Shown: positions 38,823 through 49,338, counted from the first letter of the stretch. The stretch is DNA of 64,000 bases from Pseudomonas sp. CHM02 (GCF_000612585.1 NZ_JFCA01000029.1:36985-100984), one strand, 5' to 3'. Notes: generated from the sequence alone by a model not told the origin. Numbers and translations: made by a program.

Positions 38823-38881
38823 AAGTTCACCTTAGCCATAGGAGCAGGATGGTAAAGGGCAGTGCGGTTAAATCAGTTGAA

Positions 38882-39103
38882 TCAAGTGTTCGGTTGTTGC
38901 TCGGCGGTGGATTGACCGGCCGTCTCTTTCTTCGCGTTCTTCCCATCGGCCTGCGCGGTCTGTTCAGCAGTGCCATGAGTCTTCTGCTGCATGAACGTGA
39001 AGTTGTTGTAGAACTCCTTCGAGCGCTCGGAACCGCCCTCGGCAAAGGCGGCGGCGGAGGTCAGGGTCATCAGGCTGGCAAGCATCAGGGTCGAGAGTTT
39101 CAT
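38882..39103 (-). CDS. Small secreted protein, function unknown
   Basis: A 73-residue protein with a clear signal peptide (MKLSTLMLASLMTLTSAAAFA), leaving about 52 residues. The mature part begins EGGSERSKEFYNNFTFMQQK and ends in a low-complexity, Ala/Gln/Thr-rich tail. The EGGSER start resembles short exported proteins found next to metal-related genes in Pseudomonas, but I cannot assign a role. It lies downstream of the siderophore receptor on the same strand, separated from it by a terminator. Confidence 0.7.
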   Translation of the reverse strand: MKLSTLMLASLMTLTSAAAFAEGGSERSKEFYNNFTFMQQKTHGTAEQTAQADGKNAKKETAGQSTAEQQPNT

Positions 39104-39200
39104 CGCAGTATTCCCATTAAGAGTGATCGGTATCCGCTCTGTCCTTGATCAGATTCATGGGGCGAGTGTGGCGTGAGTTTATTAAGTAGGAATTAACGCG

Positions 39201-39241
39201 AAAAAAACCCGAAGTTAACAATTTCGTTAACTTCAGGTTAA
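39201..39241 (-). terminator. Rho-independent terminator of the siderophore receptor
   Basis: On the minus strand acctgaagttaac pairs with gttaacttcgggt around a 6-nt loop and is followed by seven T residues. It begins 7 bp after the receptor stop. Confidence 0.88.
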
Positions 39242-39247
39242 AAATTC

Positions 39248-41476
39248 TTACAGCTTCCAGTCCAATGCCAGAGTGATCGAGCGCGGGTCGCCCCAATACA
39301 CGCCGTTATAGAAACCAACACGTTCGTAATATTTTTTATCAAATAGATTGTTGACGTTAACCGACGCCGAAACATGCTCGTCGAACTGGTAGCGCGACAT
39401 CAGGTTGACGACGGTGTAGGCCTGCTGGGTGATCTTGGTCGGTGTCGTGATGAGGTCGCCGTCCTGATCCCGGCCGCCGGTCGGCCGTCCGGCGAAGGCG
39501 TAGAAATCGCTCTGCCAATTGACCGCGCCACCCACCGTCAACCCGCGCCATTCGCCGGGCAGGCGATAGGCTGTCGACATCTTCAGCAGGTTCATCGGCT
39601 GGTCGGTGTTGTTGCGTTGCTTATCGCCGTTCAGCGAGTGGGTGTAGGTGTAGCCGGCGGTGAGATTCCAGTCAGGCATCACTTCGCCTGACACCTCGAC
39701 TTCAAAGCCCTGCACCTTGTTGCCTTTGCCGCCGGATTTGTAGAACTGCTCGCGGGTGACCGGGTCCGGTGGCGCGGTGTTATCGAGTTCGGCCACGTTA
39801 TCCTGGGGGCTCCAGAAGTACGCGGCGGCCAGGTTCAACCGCTCGTTCAGCAGGCTGCCCTTGAGGCCTATCTCATAGTTGCTGCCCACCACCGGTTCCA
39901 GGTATTTCTTGCTGGCGTCACGTTCGTCCTGCGGGTTGAAGATATCGGTGTAGCTGGCATACACCGTGTATTCCGGCGTCAGGTCGTAGAGCAGCCCGGC
40001 GTAGGGCGTCCACATGTCGTTGTGGGTCTGGCGGGTTTTGGGTTCGGGGATACGCTGGTAATTGGCGTCGTAGTCCACAGGGGTATTTTCGATTTCCCAA
40101 CTGCCATACCGGCTGCCCAGTACCGCGTGCAGCCTGTCGGTCAGGCTCAGTCGAGTGGCCAGATACCCGGCTTTCTGCTGTTTGCTTGAGTGTGGGCCCT
40201 TGAGCCCGGTGGTACGGTCGGGGAACTTGACGATACCGCCCATGTGTTGCCAATCCGGGATGGTTTCGTAGCCTGCGGGTGTGCTGTAACGCTGGTAGGG
40301 CGAGGAGTCCCTCTGCTCCGACTCCCCATACCCCACCATCAATTCATGCTCGCGGCCCAGCAGCGTGTAGGCGCCGGCGAGGTTGAAGTCCACGGCATCC
40401 ATTTTCGACGTGCCGACCATCTGGTTGGTCCAGGCGGTCATGCCGCTGCCGTCCGGGTTCGGGAAGCCCGCGCCGCCGTAATACACCTTGCCGTCGGTAT
40501 CGCTCTGTCGGTGGGTGTAGGCGGCTTTCAAGCGCCAGTCCTCGGACAGTTTGTGGTCGAGGGAGGCAAAGGTGGTCTTGTCCTTCAGCGGCCAGGAGCT
40601 CCAGTCGGTTGCCATATTGGCGGAGCGTGACAAGCGGGCCTTGCTGCCATCGCTGTTCCAATAGGGCAGTGTGCCCCATGAGGTGCCCTGGACATGCTTG
40701 TTCTGATAATCGAAGCCTACGGCTACCACGGTATCGTCTGTCAGATCGGCCTCGAGAATGCCGTAGCCGACTTCCCTTTGCAGGGCGTAGTTGTCGCGAA
40801 AGGATTGGCTGTCACGGTAAGCCATTACGGTACGCCCGCGCAGGCGCCCATCAAAGGCCAGCGGGCCGCCCACATCCAGGTAGCTGTAGTAGTTGTCATG
40901 GCTGGCGCCGCTGACGCCGGCCTTGGCTTGCCACTGCGCAGTCGGGCGCTTGCGGATCATGTTGACAGTGGCCGAGGGATCGCCCGCACCGGTCGTCAGG
41001 CCGGTCGCGCCGCGTACCACCTCGATACGGTCGTAGATGATGGTGTCGGAGTCGGACTTCATGCGCCCAAACGTATTGAGCATGCCATCCACCTGGAAAT
41101 TGTTGATGGAGTAGCCGCGCGACGAGTAACCGGCGCGGTCCGAATCCAGGTGCTGGACTGTCACCCCAGTGGTCTGGCGCAAAGCATCGGTCAGTGTATT
41201 GAGATTGAAATCATCCATCTGCTGGCGTGTGATCACCGAGATCGATTGCGGGGTCTCCTTGATCGACAGGTTCAGGCGGGTCGCGGTGCTCATGGAACCG
41301 GTGGTGTAGGCCCCGGTGTGCTCGGTGTTGGCACCCAGGCCTTCGGCGGTGATGCTGGTGGCGCCGAGTTCGAGGGCTTTGTTTTCGGGATCGGTTTCAG
41401 CCAGTAGATCCGGGCTCACTACCACAGTGAACAGGCCGAGGGTGAGGGTCATGGAACGGGTAATGGGCGCGAACAT
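39248..41476 (-). CDS. TonB-dependent siderophore receptor (FhuE/FpvA-like)
   Basis: A 742-residue outer membrane receptor for ferric siderophores. It has a signal peptide (cut after SPDLLA), a plug domain with IKETPQSISVITRQQM and VEVVRGATGL-type segments (DRIEVVRGATGLTTGAGDP), and a 22-strand barrel ending SVNVNNLFDKKYYERVGFYN and LALDWKL. There is no N-terminal signalling domain, so it does not itself drive a sigma/anti-sigma switch. The plug pattern is closest to receptors of hydroxamate siderophores. A Fur-like site upstream suggests iron control. The siderophore is unknown. Confidence 0.92.
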   Translation of the reverse strand: MFAPITRSMTLTLGLFTVVVSPDLLAETDPENKALELGATSITAEGLGANTEHTGAYTTGSMSTATRLNLSIKETPQSISVITRQQMDDFNLNTLTDALRQTTGVTVQHLDSDRAGYSSRGYSINNFQVDGMLNTFGRMKSDSDTIIYDRIEVVRGATGLTTGAGDPSATVNMIRKRPTAQWQAKAGVSGASHDNYYSYLDVGGPLAFDGRLRGRTVMAYRDSQSFRDNYALQREVGYGILEADLTDDTVVAVGFDYQNKHVQGTSWGTLPYWNSDGSKARLSRSANMATDWSSWPLKDKTTFASLDHKLSEDWRLKAAYTHRQSDTDGKVYYGGAGFPNPDGSGMTAWTNQMVGTSKMDAVDFNLAGAYTLLGREHELMVGYGESEQRDSSPYQRYSTPAGYETIPDWQHMGGIVKFPDRTTGLKGPHSSKQQKAGYLATRLSLTDRLHAVLGSRYGSWEIENTPVDYDANYQRIPEPKTRQTHNDMWTPYAGLLYDLTPEYTVYASYTDIFNPQDERDASKKYLEPVVGSNYEIGLKGSLLNERLNLAAAYFWSPQDNVAELDNTAPPDPVTREQFYKSGGKGNKVQGFEVEVSGEVMPDWNLTAGYTYTHSLNGDKQRNNTDQPMNLLKMSTAYRLPGEWRGLTVGGAVNWQSDFYAFAGRPTGGRDQDGDLITTPTKITQQAYTVVNLMSRYQFDEHVSASVNVNNLFDKKYYERVGFYNGVYWGDPRSITLALDWKL

Positions 41477-41564
41477 CGCGGAAGACTCCTTGTCGTCTTT
41501 GCGGCCTTCTCAGTAAGAGAAGGCCTTGGCTCAAAGACGAAAGGAGGCGCGGAACTTTAGGACT

Positions 41565-41586
41565 AAACGAGAACGATTGTTATCTT
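41565..41586 (-). promoter_or_regulatory. Candidate Fur-binding site for the receptor gene
   Basis: The core gagaacgattgttatc lies about 95 bp upstream of the receptor start. It has the GAGAA...TTATC layout of Pseudomonas Fur sites but is only a partial match to the full consensus. Confidence 0.5.
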
Positions 41587-41590
41587 TCTG

Positions 41591-43339
41591 TTACAAGGGC
41601 TCTTGGAGCACCACTTCGGTGGTGCTCTTCTTCGGTTTGATCAAGCTGAAGTCGATCAAGCCTTTCTGCTGGCGCTCGTAGGGGTTGCCGATCATCAACG
41701 GGCGCGGCTTGAAGCTGTCGCTGACCAGGCTCTTGCTGCGGTCCCACTCATCGAAACTCAGGCCGGCCAGGTCGGCCCAGGTGTGAATCAACTGCGAGCT
41801 GCTGTACGGGCGATGCAGATCGCCGGCGAAACTCCAGTCGTGGGTTTCGCGCCACTTCGGTGAGGCATAGGCCATGAACGGGATGGTGTACATCGGCGCC
41901 GTCGGCTTGCCTTCGTTGCGCCCCAGAGTGCTGTGGCCGGCAGAGTCGAAGACGTCTTCGCCATGGTCCGAGAGGTACAGCAGGAAGCCGTTGGGGTCGG
42001 TCTTGGCGTAGTCCTTGATCAGGCTCGACACCACGAAGTCGTTGTACAGCACGGCATTGTCGTAGCTGTTATAGGTCGGCAACTGCGCATCGCTGACGCC
42101 ATCCGGCACGCCCTGGCGGTTGGTGAACTTGTCGAAGCTCGGCGGGTAGCGGTACTGGTAGCTCATGTGGGTGCCCAGCAGGTGCACCACGATGAACTTG
42201 CGCTCGGCAGGGTCGGCCATTGCCTTGGCGAACGGTGCCAGCACGTCGCCGTCATACTGGCGGGCGTTCTGGTTGCGGTTGTTGTTCAGGTACACCTGTT
42301 CGTCGGCCTGTTCGGAGAAGGTCGTGAGCATGGTGTTGCGTTTGGTCATGGTCTGCTGGTTGGTGATCCAATAGGTCTTGTAGCCGGCCTGTTTCATCAC
42401 GCTGACAATCGACGGGGTCTTGAGGTACAGGTCCGGGTTTTCTTCGTCGGCGAAGGTCAGCACCTGTTGCAGTGCTTCGATGGTGTAGGGCCGCGGGGTG
42501 ATGACGTTGTTGAACACCGCCAACTCGTCGCGCAGCTTGTCCAGTTCAGGTGTGGTGTTGCGCGGGTAGCCGTAGAGGCTCATGCGCTGGCGATTGGTGG
42601 ACTCGCCGATTACCAGCACCAGCGTGGACGGCTGGCCAGCCATGCTGTCCTTGAGGTTCTTCAAGGGCGGGATCTGGCTGGCGCTGGTGAGCATGCCTTG
42701 CATGTTGTCCAACTGCTCGGTGTAGCGACGGTAAGCCACGATCATCTGCCACGGCACGGCGGGCTCGATACGGGTTTCAAAGCGATCGATGGCCTGGTCC
42801 ATGTTGTCGCTGGTGGCGATCTGCTTGACCAGCGGGTAGCCCACCACCGCCAGCACAATGGCTGCCGCTGCCAGCATCGACTGGCCGCGAGGCAGGTAGA
42901 CCGGGCGCAGGCGCGTCCACAGGAACACGGCGAAAGCGGTATGGGCGATGAACGCCAGCACGATCCACCAGGCAAAATATTGGGTGGCGTATTCGCCGGC
43001 TTCAGAGATGTTCGATTCGAACATGATGAAGATGACGCTCTGGGAAAATTCCTGCTGGTAGATGAAGAAATAACCCAGGCTGGCCATGGAGCACGCCCAC
43101 AGCACTGCGCCGATCACCGCGGCGAGCAGTCGTGTACGACGGGGAAACAACAGCATGGGCGCGAGCCACAGCGCACTCATGAAGAAGGCTTGGCGAAAGC
43201 CGCTGAAACCGGACGTGCCGGTCAGCTGAATCAGCAGTTGGGTAATGCCCGAGAAGTACCAGAAAAACAGGAACAGCCAACCAAGGCCGGCCCAATCAAA
43301 GCCTTTCGCAGACGTGGTGCTGCGTTTGAACATCGCCAT
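41591..43339 (-). CDS. cptA: Phosphoethanolamine transferase (CptA-like)
   Basis: A 582-residue inner membrane enzyme with five predicted N-terminal helices (to about residue 170) and a periplasmic alkaline-phosphatase-like domain. Key motifs are GESTNRQRMSLYGY (catalytic Thr), HLLGTHMSYQYRYP and LYLSDHGEDVFD with metal ligands. It transfers phosphoethanolamine from phosphatidylethanolamine to lipopolysaccharide; the CptA type modifies the core. Start 43339 is selected by GGAG 8 nt upstream. Whether it is CptA or EptA-like cannot be settled without comparison, so the symbol is tentative. No adjoining two-component system is present. Confidence 0.85.
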   Translation of the reverse strand: MAMFKRSTTSAKGFDWAGLGWLFLFFWYFSGITQLLIQLTGTSGFSGFRQAFFMSALWLAPMLLFPRRTRLLAAVIGAVLWACSMASLGYFFIYQQEFSQSVIFIMFESNISEAGEYATQYFAWWIVLAFIAHTAFAVFLWTRLRPVYLPRGQSMLAAAAIVLAVVGYPLVKQIATSDNMDQAIDRFETRIEPAVPWQMIVAYRRYTEQLDNMQGMLTSASQIPPLKNLKDSMAGQPSTLVLVIGESTNRQRMSLYGYPRNTTPELDKLRDELAVFNNVITPRPYTIEALQQVLTFADEENPDLYLKTPSIVSVMKQAGYKTYWITNQQTMTKRNTMLTTFSEQADEQVYLNNNRNQNARQYDGDVLAPFAKAMADPAERKFIVVHLLGTHMSYQYRYPPSFDKFTNRQGVPDGVSDAQLPTYNSYDNAVLYNDFVVSSLIKDYAKTDPNGFLLYLSDHGEDVFDSAGHSTLGRNEGKPTAPMYTIPFMAYASPKWRETHDWSFAGDLHRPYSSSQLIHTWADLAGLSFDEWDRSKSLVSDSFKPRPLMIGNPYERQQKGLIDFSLIKPKKSTTEVVLQEPL

Positions 43340-43394
43340 CCAGCGCTCCAACCCGATAATTTTTCAGCTGACGCGCAGGGGCGCGCGCAACAGA

Positions 43395-43417
43395 GGCCAC
43401 CCTTGCATGGGGTGGCC
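43395..43417. terminator. 8-bp hairpin after the small coiled-coil gene
   Basis: ggccaccc and gggtggcc pair around a 7-nt loop, 84 bp downstream of the minus-strand gene ending at 43501. No T-run follows. Confidence 0.35.
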
Positions 43418-43500
43418 CTTGGGGGCGGGAGTATCGGGAGGGGCGTGTGAAAACTTTGTGAGATTTTTGTAGCGGTTATCTTACAAAGCGATGAACAGGC

Positions 43501-43680
43501 TTAGCAGAGCGCAGGCTGAGTGCTGGAAGGCTGGTCCAGCTGGGCTTGGATGATGTGCGAACGCAGGCGCATGACTTCCTGCTGCAGCTGTTCGCGTTCG
43601 TCTTTCAACTGGCGCAGCTCATCACGTCGAATGGTGACGTAGAGGGTCTGTGGCGGACGGTTCATCTGTGCAGTGCTCAT
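43501..43680 (-). CDS. Small coiled-coil protein, 59 residues
   Basis: The protein starts MSTAQMNRPPQTLYVTIRRD and continues with a heptad-like, charged helix (about residues 20-48, ELRQLKDEREQLQQEVMRLR), ending in a Ser/Pro-rich tail with a final cysteine. The ATG has GAGG 7 nt upstream, and the codon use is like its neighbours. The helix suggests dimerisation. No function is recognised; it could be a small regulator or adaptor. Confidence 0.65.
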   Translation of the reverse strand: MSTAQMNRPPQTLYVTIRRDELRQLKDEREQLQQEVMRLRSHIIQAQLDQPSSTQPALC

Positions 43681-43951
43681 TGCTTACCTCGCAAATAGCC
43701 GGTGTATCGCGGTGTGCCAGAACGCTTGAGTCGAGGTTCTCGGCAGCAGTCGAGGCCAATTCTGAATTCTTTTTGCGGGCAAGGGAACTTTTTTATTTTT
43801 GATGGTCGTGTGACTTTTTGTGCTGTGATGGTGAAACGATGGCAACTTTTTTCCATGAAACTACACGTAACCGCGCTGGACTAACCCTCATTAGCCTCAT
43901 TGCGCTATAAACTATGTCACACATTTTTTTAGTAGTTAGGAGCATCAGCAC

Positions 43952-44931
<980 letters not shown>

Positions 44932-44935
<4 letters not shown>

Positions 44936-46455
44936 CCGCCAACGGCAAGAAACCCAAGGCCGAACCCGCTCCGCCCACCACCCTGTTTCTGTTTGGTGCC
45001 CATGGTGACCTTGTAAAGCGCCTGCTCATGCCGGCGCTGTACAACCTCAGCCGTGATGGCCTGCTGGGCGATGGCTTGCGCATTGTCGGCGTTGATCACA
45101 ACGCCATCAGTGACGCCGACTTCGCCAAGAAACTCGAGGACTTCATTCGCACCGAGGCCGCGAGCAAGGTCAAGGGCAATGCCGATAACGCCCTGGACCC
45201 TGAGCGGTGGGCGCAATTGGCCAAGGGCATCAGCTACGTCGAGGGCGATTTCCTCGACGACAGCACCTATGCCGACATTGGCAAGAAAATCGCCGACAGC
45301 GGCACCGGCAACGCGGTGTTCTACCTGGCCACCGCACCGCGTTTCTTCAGCGACGTGGTGCAGCGCCTGGGCAGTGCCGGCCTGTTGACCGAAACCGATG
45401 ACAGTTTCCGTCGCGTGGTCATCGAGAAGCCTTTCGGTTCCGACCTGGCCACCGCCGAAGCCCTCAACGCCAGCCTGCTCAAGGTGATGAGCGAGAAGCA
45501 GATCTATCGCATCGACCATTACCTGGGCAAGGAAACGGTGCAGAACATCCTGATCAGCCGTTTCTCCAACGTGCTGTTCGAAGCGTTCTGGAACAACCAT
45601 TACATCGACCACGTGCAAATCACCGCCGCCGAAACCGTCGGCGTGGAAACCCGGGGCAATTTCTTCGAAAAAACCGGCACCCTGCGCGACATGGTGCCCA
45701 ACCACCTGTTTCAGTTGCTGGCGATGGTGGCCATGGAACCGCCCGCGGCCTTTGGCGCCGACGCTGTGCGCGGTGAAAAAGCCAAGGTCATTGGTGCGGT
45801 ACGCCCGTGGTCGCTGGAAGATGCGCGGGCCAACTCGGTTCGTGGGCAGTACACCGCCGGTGAAATCGGCGGCAAGCAACTGCCGGGCTATCGCGAAGAA
45901 GCCAACGTGGCGCCTGACAGCAGCACCGAGACGTTTGTCGCCCTCAAGGTGATGATCGACAACTGGCGCTGGGTCGGCGTGCCGTTCTACCTGCGCACCG
46001 GCAAGCGCATGAGCGTGCGCGACACCGAAATCGTCATCTGCTTCAAGCCGGCGCCCTATGCACAGTTTCGCGACACCGAGGTCGATGAGCTCAAGCCCAC
46101 CTACCTGAAAATCCAGATCCAGCCCAATGAAGGCATGTGGTTCGACCTGCTGGCGAAAAAGCCCGGGCCGACCCTGGACATGGCGAACATCCAGCTGGGC
46201 TTTGCCTACAAGGACTTCTTCGAAATGCAGCCATCGACCGGGTACGAAACCCTGATCTACGACTGCATGACCGGCGACCAGACCTTGTTCCAGCGCGCCG
46301 ACAACATCGAGAACGGCTGGCGTGCGGTGCAGCCGTTCCTCGATGCGTGGAAGGAAGACGACGGCATCCAGGCCTACAAGGCAGGTGAAGACGGTCCGGC
46401 CGCCGCCGATGCGTTGCTGGCCCGCGATGGGCGTGCCTGGCATAGCCTCGGATGA
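44932..46455 (+). CDS. zwf: Glucose-6-phosphate 1-dehydrogenase
   Basis: A 507-residue enzyme that makes 6-phosphogluconolactone and NADPH. The coenzyme motif is FGAHGDLVKRLLMPAL, with alanine-histidine in place of the more usual GxTGDL spacing. The active-site signature RIDHYLGKETVQNIL is intact near residue 185. Pseudomonads often have more than one zwf copy, with the main one next to hexR; here there is no hexR, so this is probably a secondary copy coupled to gnd. The stop overlaps the next gene by 4 nt. Confidence 0.94.
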
Positions 46456-47276
46456 GTGACGCAGCGATTCATCCCATCCGTTTTATCCTCAGTGACGTGG
46501 ACGGCACCTTGCTGCACCCGGATCACAGTCTCAGCCAGCGCACCGCTGATGCAGTGCGTGCGCTGCGCGACAGTGGGGTGTTTTTCAGCTTGGCCAGCGG
46601 GCGACCGCCCAAGGCCATGCTGCAGTTGATCGAGACCTTCGGTATCGATGTGCCGGTGGCCGGTTTCAATGGCGGCACCTTGATCAACCCGGATGGCAGC
46701 ATCCTGGTTGCCCATCACCTGCCAGCGGAGGCAGCGCTGGTCACCCTGGCGCTGTTTTCGGGCGAGCCGGATGTGGAAGTGTGGGTGTTTGCCGATGGTG
46801 ACTGGCTGCGCCGCGACCCGCCAGGGCCGATGGTGCAGCGCGAGGCCGATGGCCTGGGCTATGGGCCGGTAGTGGTGGAGAGCTTCGAGCCCTACCTGGA
46901 CCGGGTCGACAAGATCGTCGCCGCCAGTAACAACACGCAGTTGCTGGTGGAACTGGAGGCGCGTTTGCAGCCCAAGGTGCAGGGGCTGGCCCAGGTGTCG
47001 CGTTCACAACCGGTGTACTTGGACGTGACCGCGATGCTGGCCAACAAGGGCGAGGCCTTGAAGACCTTGGCCGCGCACCTGGGTGTTCCCATGGAGCAGA
47101 CGGCGGCGATCGGTGATGGCGGCAATGACCCGGCGATGTTCCACATGGCGGGGTTGTCGATTGCCATGGGGCAGGCGGAAGAAACCGTCAAGCGCCAGGC
47201 CAGTGTGGTGACTGGCAGCAATGTCGAGGATGGCGCGGCGGAAGCGATCGAACGATTTATTCTTGCCGCGCAATAA
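46452..47276 (+). CDS. Cof-type HAD-IIB sugar phosphatase
   Basis: A 274-residue haloacid dehalogenase hydrolase. Motif I is LSDVDGTLLHPDH with the nucleophile aspartate, motif II lies in FSLASGRP and motif IV is IGDGGNDPAMF, with a C2b cap in between. Such proteins remove phosphate from sugar phosphates or flavin nucleotides. The 4-bp overlap with zwf puts it in the same operon, consistent with a sugar phosphate substrate. Confidence 0.9.
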   Translation: MSDAAIHPIRFILSDVDGTLLHPDHSLSQRTADAVRALRDSGVFFSLASGRPPKAMLQLIETFGIDVPVAGFNGGTLINPDGSILVAHHLPAEAALVTLALFSGEPDVEVWVFADGDWLRRDPPGPMVQREADGLGYGPVVVESFEPYLDRVDKIVAASNNTQLLVELEARLQPKVQGLAQVSRSQPVYLDVTAMLANKGEALKTLAAHLGVPMEQTAAIGDGGNDPAMFHMAGLSIAMGQAEETVKRQASVVTGSNVEDGAAEAIERFILAAQ

Positions 47277-47296
47277 GCGATTGCGCTCTAACGCTG

Positions 47297-47330
47297 AACT
47301 TGCGCGCCATTAATCCACGGCGCGCAAGTT
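47297..47330. terminator. 12-bp hairpin between convergent genes
   Basis: aacttgcgcgcc and ggcgcgcaagtt are perfectly complementary around a 10-nt loop. It lies between the HAD gene and the gene ending at 47342. No T-run follows. Confidence 0.5.
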
Positions 47331-47341
47331 ACAGTGCCGAC

Positions 47342-47602
47342 TTACTTCGGCATTGCCCAGGATTGCAACTGGTAGCCATCTTTATCGAGCTCGGCGCGGG
47401 CTTGCAACAGCAAGTCTTCCAACTGCGCAGGGTCGGTATAAGCGCTCGACGATAATTGTTTGCTGCCGATACGGGTATTGGTGCGGTCGATGACGCTCAG
47501 GCTGAGGGCGCCGTTGCCATCGTGCCAGGCCACGCACTGAAAGGGCTGGAAAGCACGGTCTGCGATCAAAAGAGCTTCGTTGATGCGGAGCGGGGCGTTC
47601 AT
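47342..47602 (-). CDS. Conserved hypothetical protein, 86 residues
   Basis: A soluble 86-residue protein starting MNAPLRINEALLIADRAFQP, containing FQCVAWHDGNGALSLSVIDR and ending QLQSWAMPK. No signal peptide, membrane helix or known motif is seen. A GAGAG ribosome-like site precedes the ATG. Codon use matches neighbouring genes. Confidence 0.65.
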   Translation of the reverse strand: MNAPLRINEALLIADRAFQPFQCVAWHDGNGALSLSVIDRTNTRIGSKQLSSSAYTDPAQLEDLLLQARAELDKDGYQLQSWAMPK

Positions 47603-47944
47603 GTGGGTTCTCTCTCATTGCCCATTCAAGTGAGTGCCGGCGGTTGGGCTGACCGTGCGGCGGGTTACTTGTACTGATGCACGATGGCCGGGTACGGGTC
47701 ACATGTTAGAGCAACTTTTTTCGACTTTTAGTGATTAACGTCATGTAAGCAGCTGTTTTGAAAGCTGAATGAAAGTTTCGACCTGGCCTAACTTTTTTGG
47801 CGTAAACGCGGCGAAGTGGCTTTTTGCCCAGACTTATAGCGAAACGGTACAAGCCTTGCGTCAAGACCTTGCTAGGGTTAGCTGCAGACGTCACAAACTG
47901 TTGTTTCTAAATAAATTTAACAATTTTGACGCCAAGGAACAGTC
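47603..47944. other. 342-bp intergenic region ahead of the sigma-54 activator gene
   Basis: The sequence is AT-richer than its surroundings and contains no convincing gene; a 62-codon minus-strand frame at 47706-47894 is basic and has no ribosome site. It should hold the promoters for the activator and for the divergent small gene. I could not identify a clear sigma-70 or sigma-54 promoter in it. Confidence 0.5.
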
Positions 47945-49270
47945 ATGGGTGTGCCCCCCGTTCAGCGCCGATTGCTAGTGGTCGATCCCTGCGACGACTG
48001 CCACGGGCTGCTGCCCGGTTTGCGCACGGCGGGGTGGGAAGTCGACAGTTGCACATTGGAAGCGGTGGGTGACCGGTCCTGTGATGTCGGCCTGTTGCGC
48101 CTGCAGCCTTATCACCTCGAACGTCCGGAGGCGGTCAAGGAACTGATTGGCCGCAGCGGTACCGAGTGGATTGCCGTGCTCAGCCAGGACGTTTTGCGCC
48201 TGCAGAACGTTGGTGACTTCGTCTGCGAGTGGTTTTTCGATTTTCATACCTTGCCGTTCGACGTCGCCCGTGTACAGGTCACCCTGGGCCGCGCCTTCGG
48301 CATGGCACGCTTGCGCGGCAAGGGCCACACGCCGGTGGACGAGCCCGAGCATGAACTGCTGGGAGACAGTCGACCGATCCGCGAACTGCGCAAATTGCTG
48401 TCCAAACTGGCGCCCACCGAGTCCCCGGTGTTGATCCGTGGCGACAGCGGCACCGGTAAAGAGCTGGTCGCCAAGACCCTGCATCGCCAATCCCAGCGCC
48501 ACGCCAAACCGTTCGTGGCGATCAATTGCGGGGCGATCCCGGAGCATTTGATTCAATCCGAGCTGTTCGGCCATGAAAAGGGCGCGTTTACCGGCGCCCA
48601 TCAGCGCAAGGTCGGGCGCATCGAAGCCGCTAACGGTGGCACGCTGTTCCTGGATGAAATCGGCGACCTGCCCATGGAGCTGCAGGCCAACCTGCTGCGT
48701 TTTCTTCAAGAGAAACAGATCGAACGCGTCGGTGGCAGCCAGCCGATTCCCGTGGATGTAAGGGTGCTGGCGGCCACTCACGTCGACCTGGAAGCCGCCG
48801 TGGAGAAGGGCGCCTTCCGTGAAGATTTGTATTACCGGCTCAATGTCCTGCAAGTGGTCACCGCGCCTTTGCGTGAGCGCCATGGCGATATCGCAATGTT
48901 GGCCAACCACTTTTCCCGCTTCTACAGCCAGGAAACCGGCCGCCGCCCGCGCAGCTTCAGTGATGATGCCTTGGTGGTCATGGGCGAACACGCTTGGCCG
49001 GGCAATGTGCGTGAGCTGGCCAACCGTGTGCGCCGCGGTTTGGTGCTCGCCGAAGGGCGTCAGATCGAAGCCGTTGATCTGGGATTGCAGGGCCAGCAGG
49101 CAATTTCTCCGCCCATGGCTACACTGGAAGACTATAAGCACCGTGCCGAACGCCAGGCACTGTGCGATGTGCTCAACCGGCACAGCGACAACTTCAGCGT
49201 CGCCGCCCGCGTGCTGGGGGTTTCCCGGCCCACGTTCTACCGGTTGCTGCACAAACACCAGATCCGCTAG
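47945..49270 (+). CDS. Sigma-54-dependent transcriptional activator (VpsR-like receiver), likely regulator of fap
   Basis: A 441-residue activator. Residues 1-120 form a receiver-like domain in which the usual phosphorylated aspartate is absent (the strand reads SCDVGLLRLQ), as in the VpsR/FleQ group. The AAA+ domain follows with Walker A GDSGTGKE, the sigma-54 contact loop GAFTGA at residues 213-218, Walker B TLFLDEIGD and the arginine region. The C-terminal Fis helix-turn-helix is VAARVLGVSRPTFYRLLHKH. Since it adjoins the fap operon and that operon has a sigma-54 promoter, it is a likely activator. VpsR and FleQ bind c-di-GMP; that it does so too is inference. Confidence 0.88.
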   Translation: MGVPPVQRRLLVVDPCDDCHGLLPGLRTAGWEVDSCTLEAVGDRSCDVGLLRLQPYHLERPEAVKELIGRSGTEWIAVLSQDVLRLQNVGDFVCEWFFDFHTLPFDVARVQVTLGRAFGMARLRGKGHTPVDEPEHELLGDSRPIRELRKLLSKLAPTESPVLIRGDSGTGKELVAKTLHRQSQRHAKPFVAINCGAIPEHLIQSELFGHEKGAFTGAHQRKVGRIEAANGGTLFLDEIGDLPMELQANLLRFLQEKQIERVGGSQPIPVDVRVLAATHVDLEAAVEKGAFREDLYYRLNVLQVVTAPLRERHGDIAMLANHFSRFYSQETGRRPRSFSDDALVVMGEHAWPGNVRELANRVRRGLVLAEGRQIEAVDLGLQGQQAISPPMATLEDYKHRAERQALCDVLNRHSDNFSVAARVLGVSRPTFYRLLHKHQIR

Positions 49271-49286
49271 GGCGGGTAAACCGAAG

Positions 49287-49323
49287 AGCCCCGCAACGAC
49301 CCTTATCGTTGCGGGGCTTTTCC
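49287..49323 (+). terminator. Terminator of the sigma-54 activator gene
   Basis: agccccgcaacga pairs with tcgttgcggggct around a short loop and is followed by TTTTCC, 16 bp after the stop. Confidence 0.8.
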
Positions 49324-49338
49324 TTGGCCTCAAAACCT

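Noticed and set aside
43702..43884. Plus-strand 60-codon frame before gnd
   Set aside because: AT-rich intergenic DNA with no ribosome site; more likely holds the gnd promoter.
47706..47894. Minus-strand 62-codon frame ahead of the sigma-54 activator gene
   Set aside because: Basic composition, no ribosome site and no recognisable pattern; treated as intergenic.
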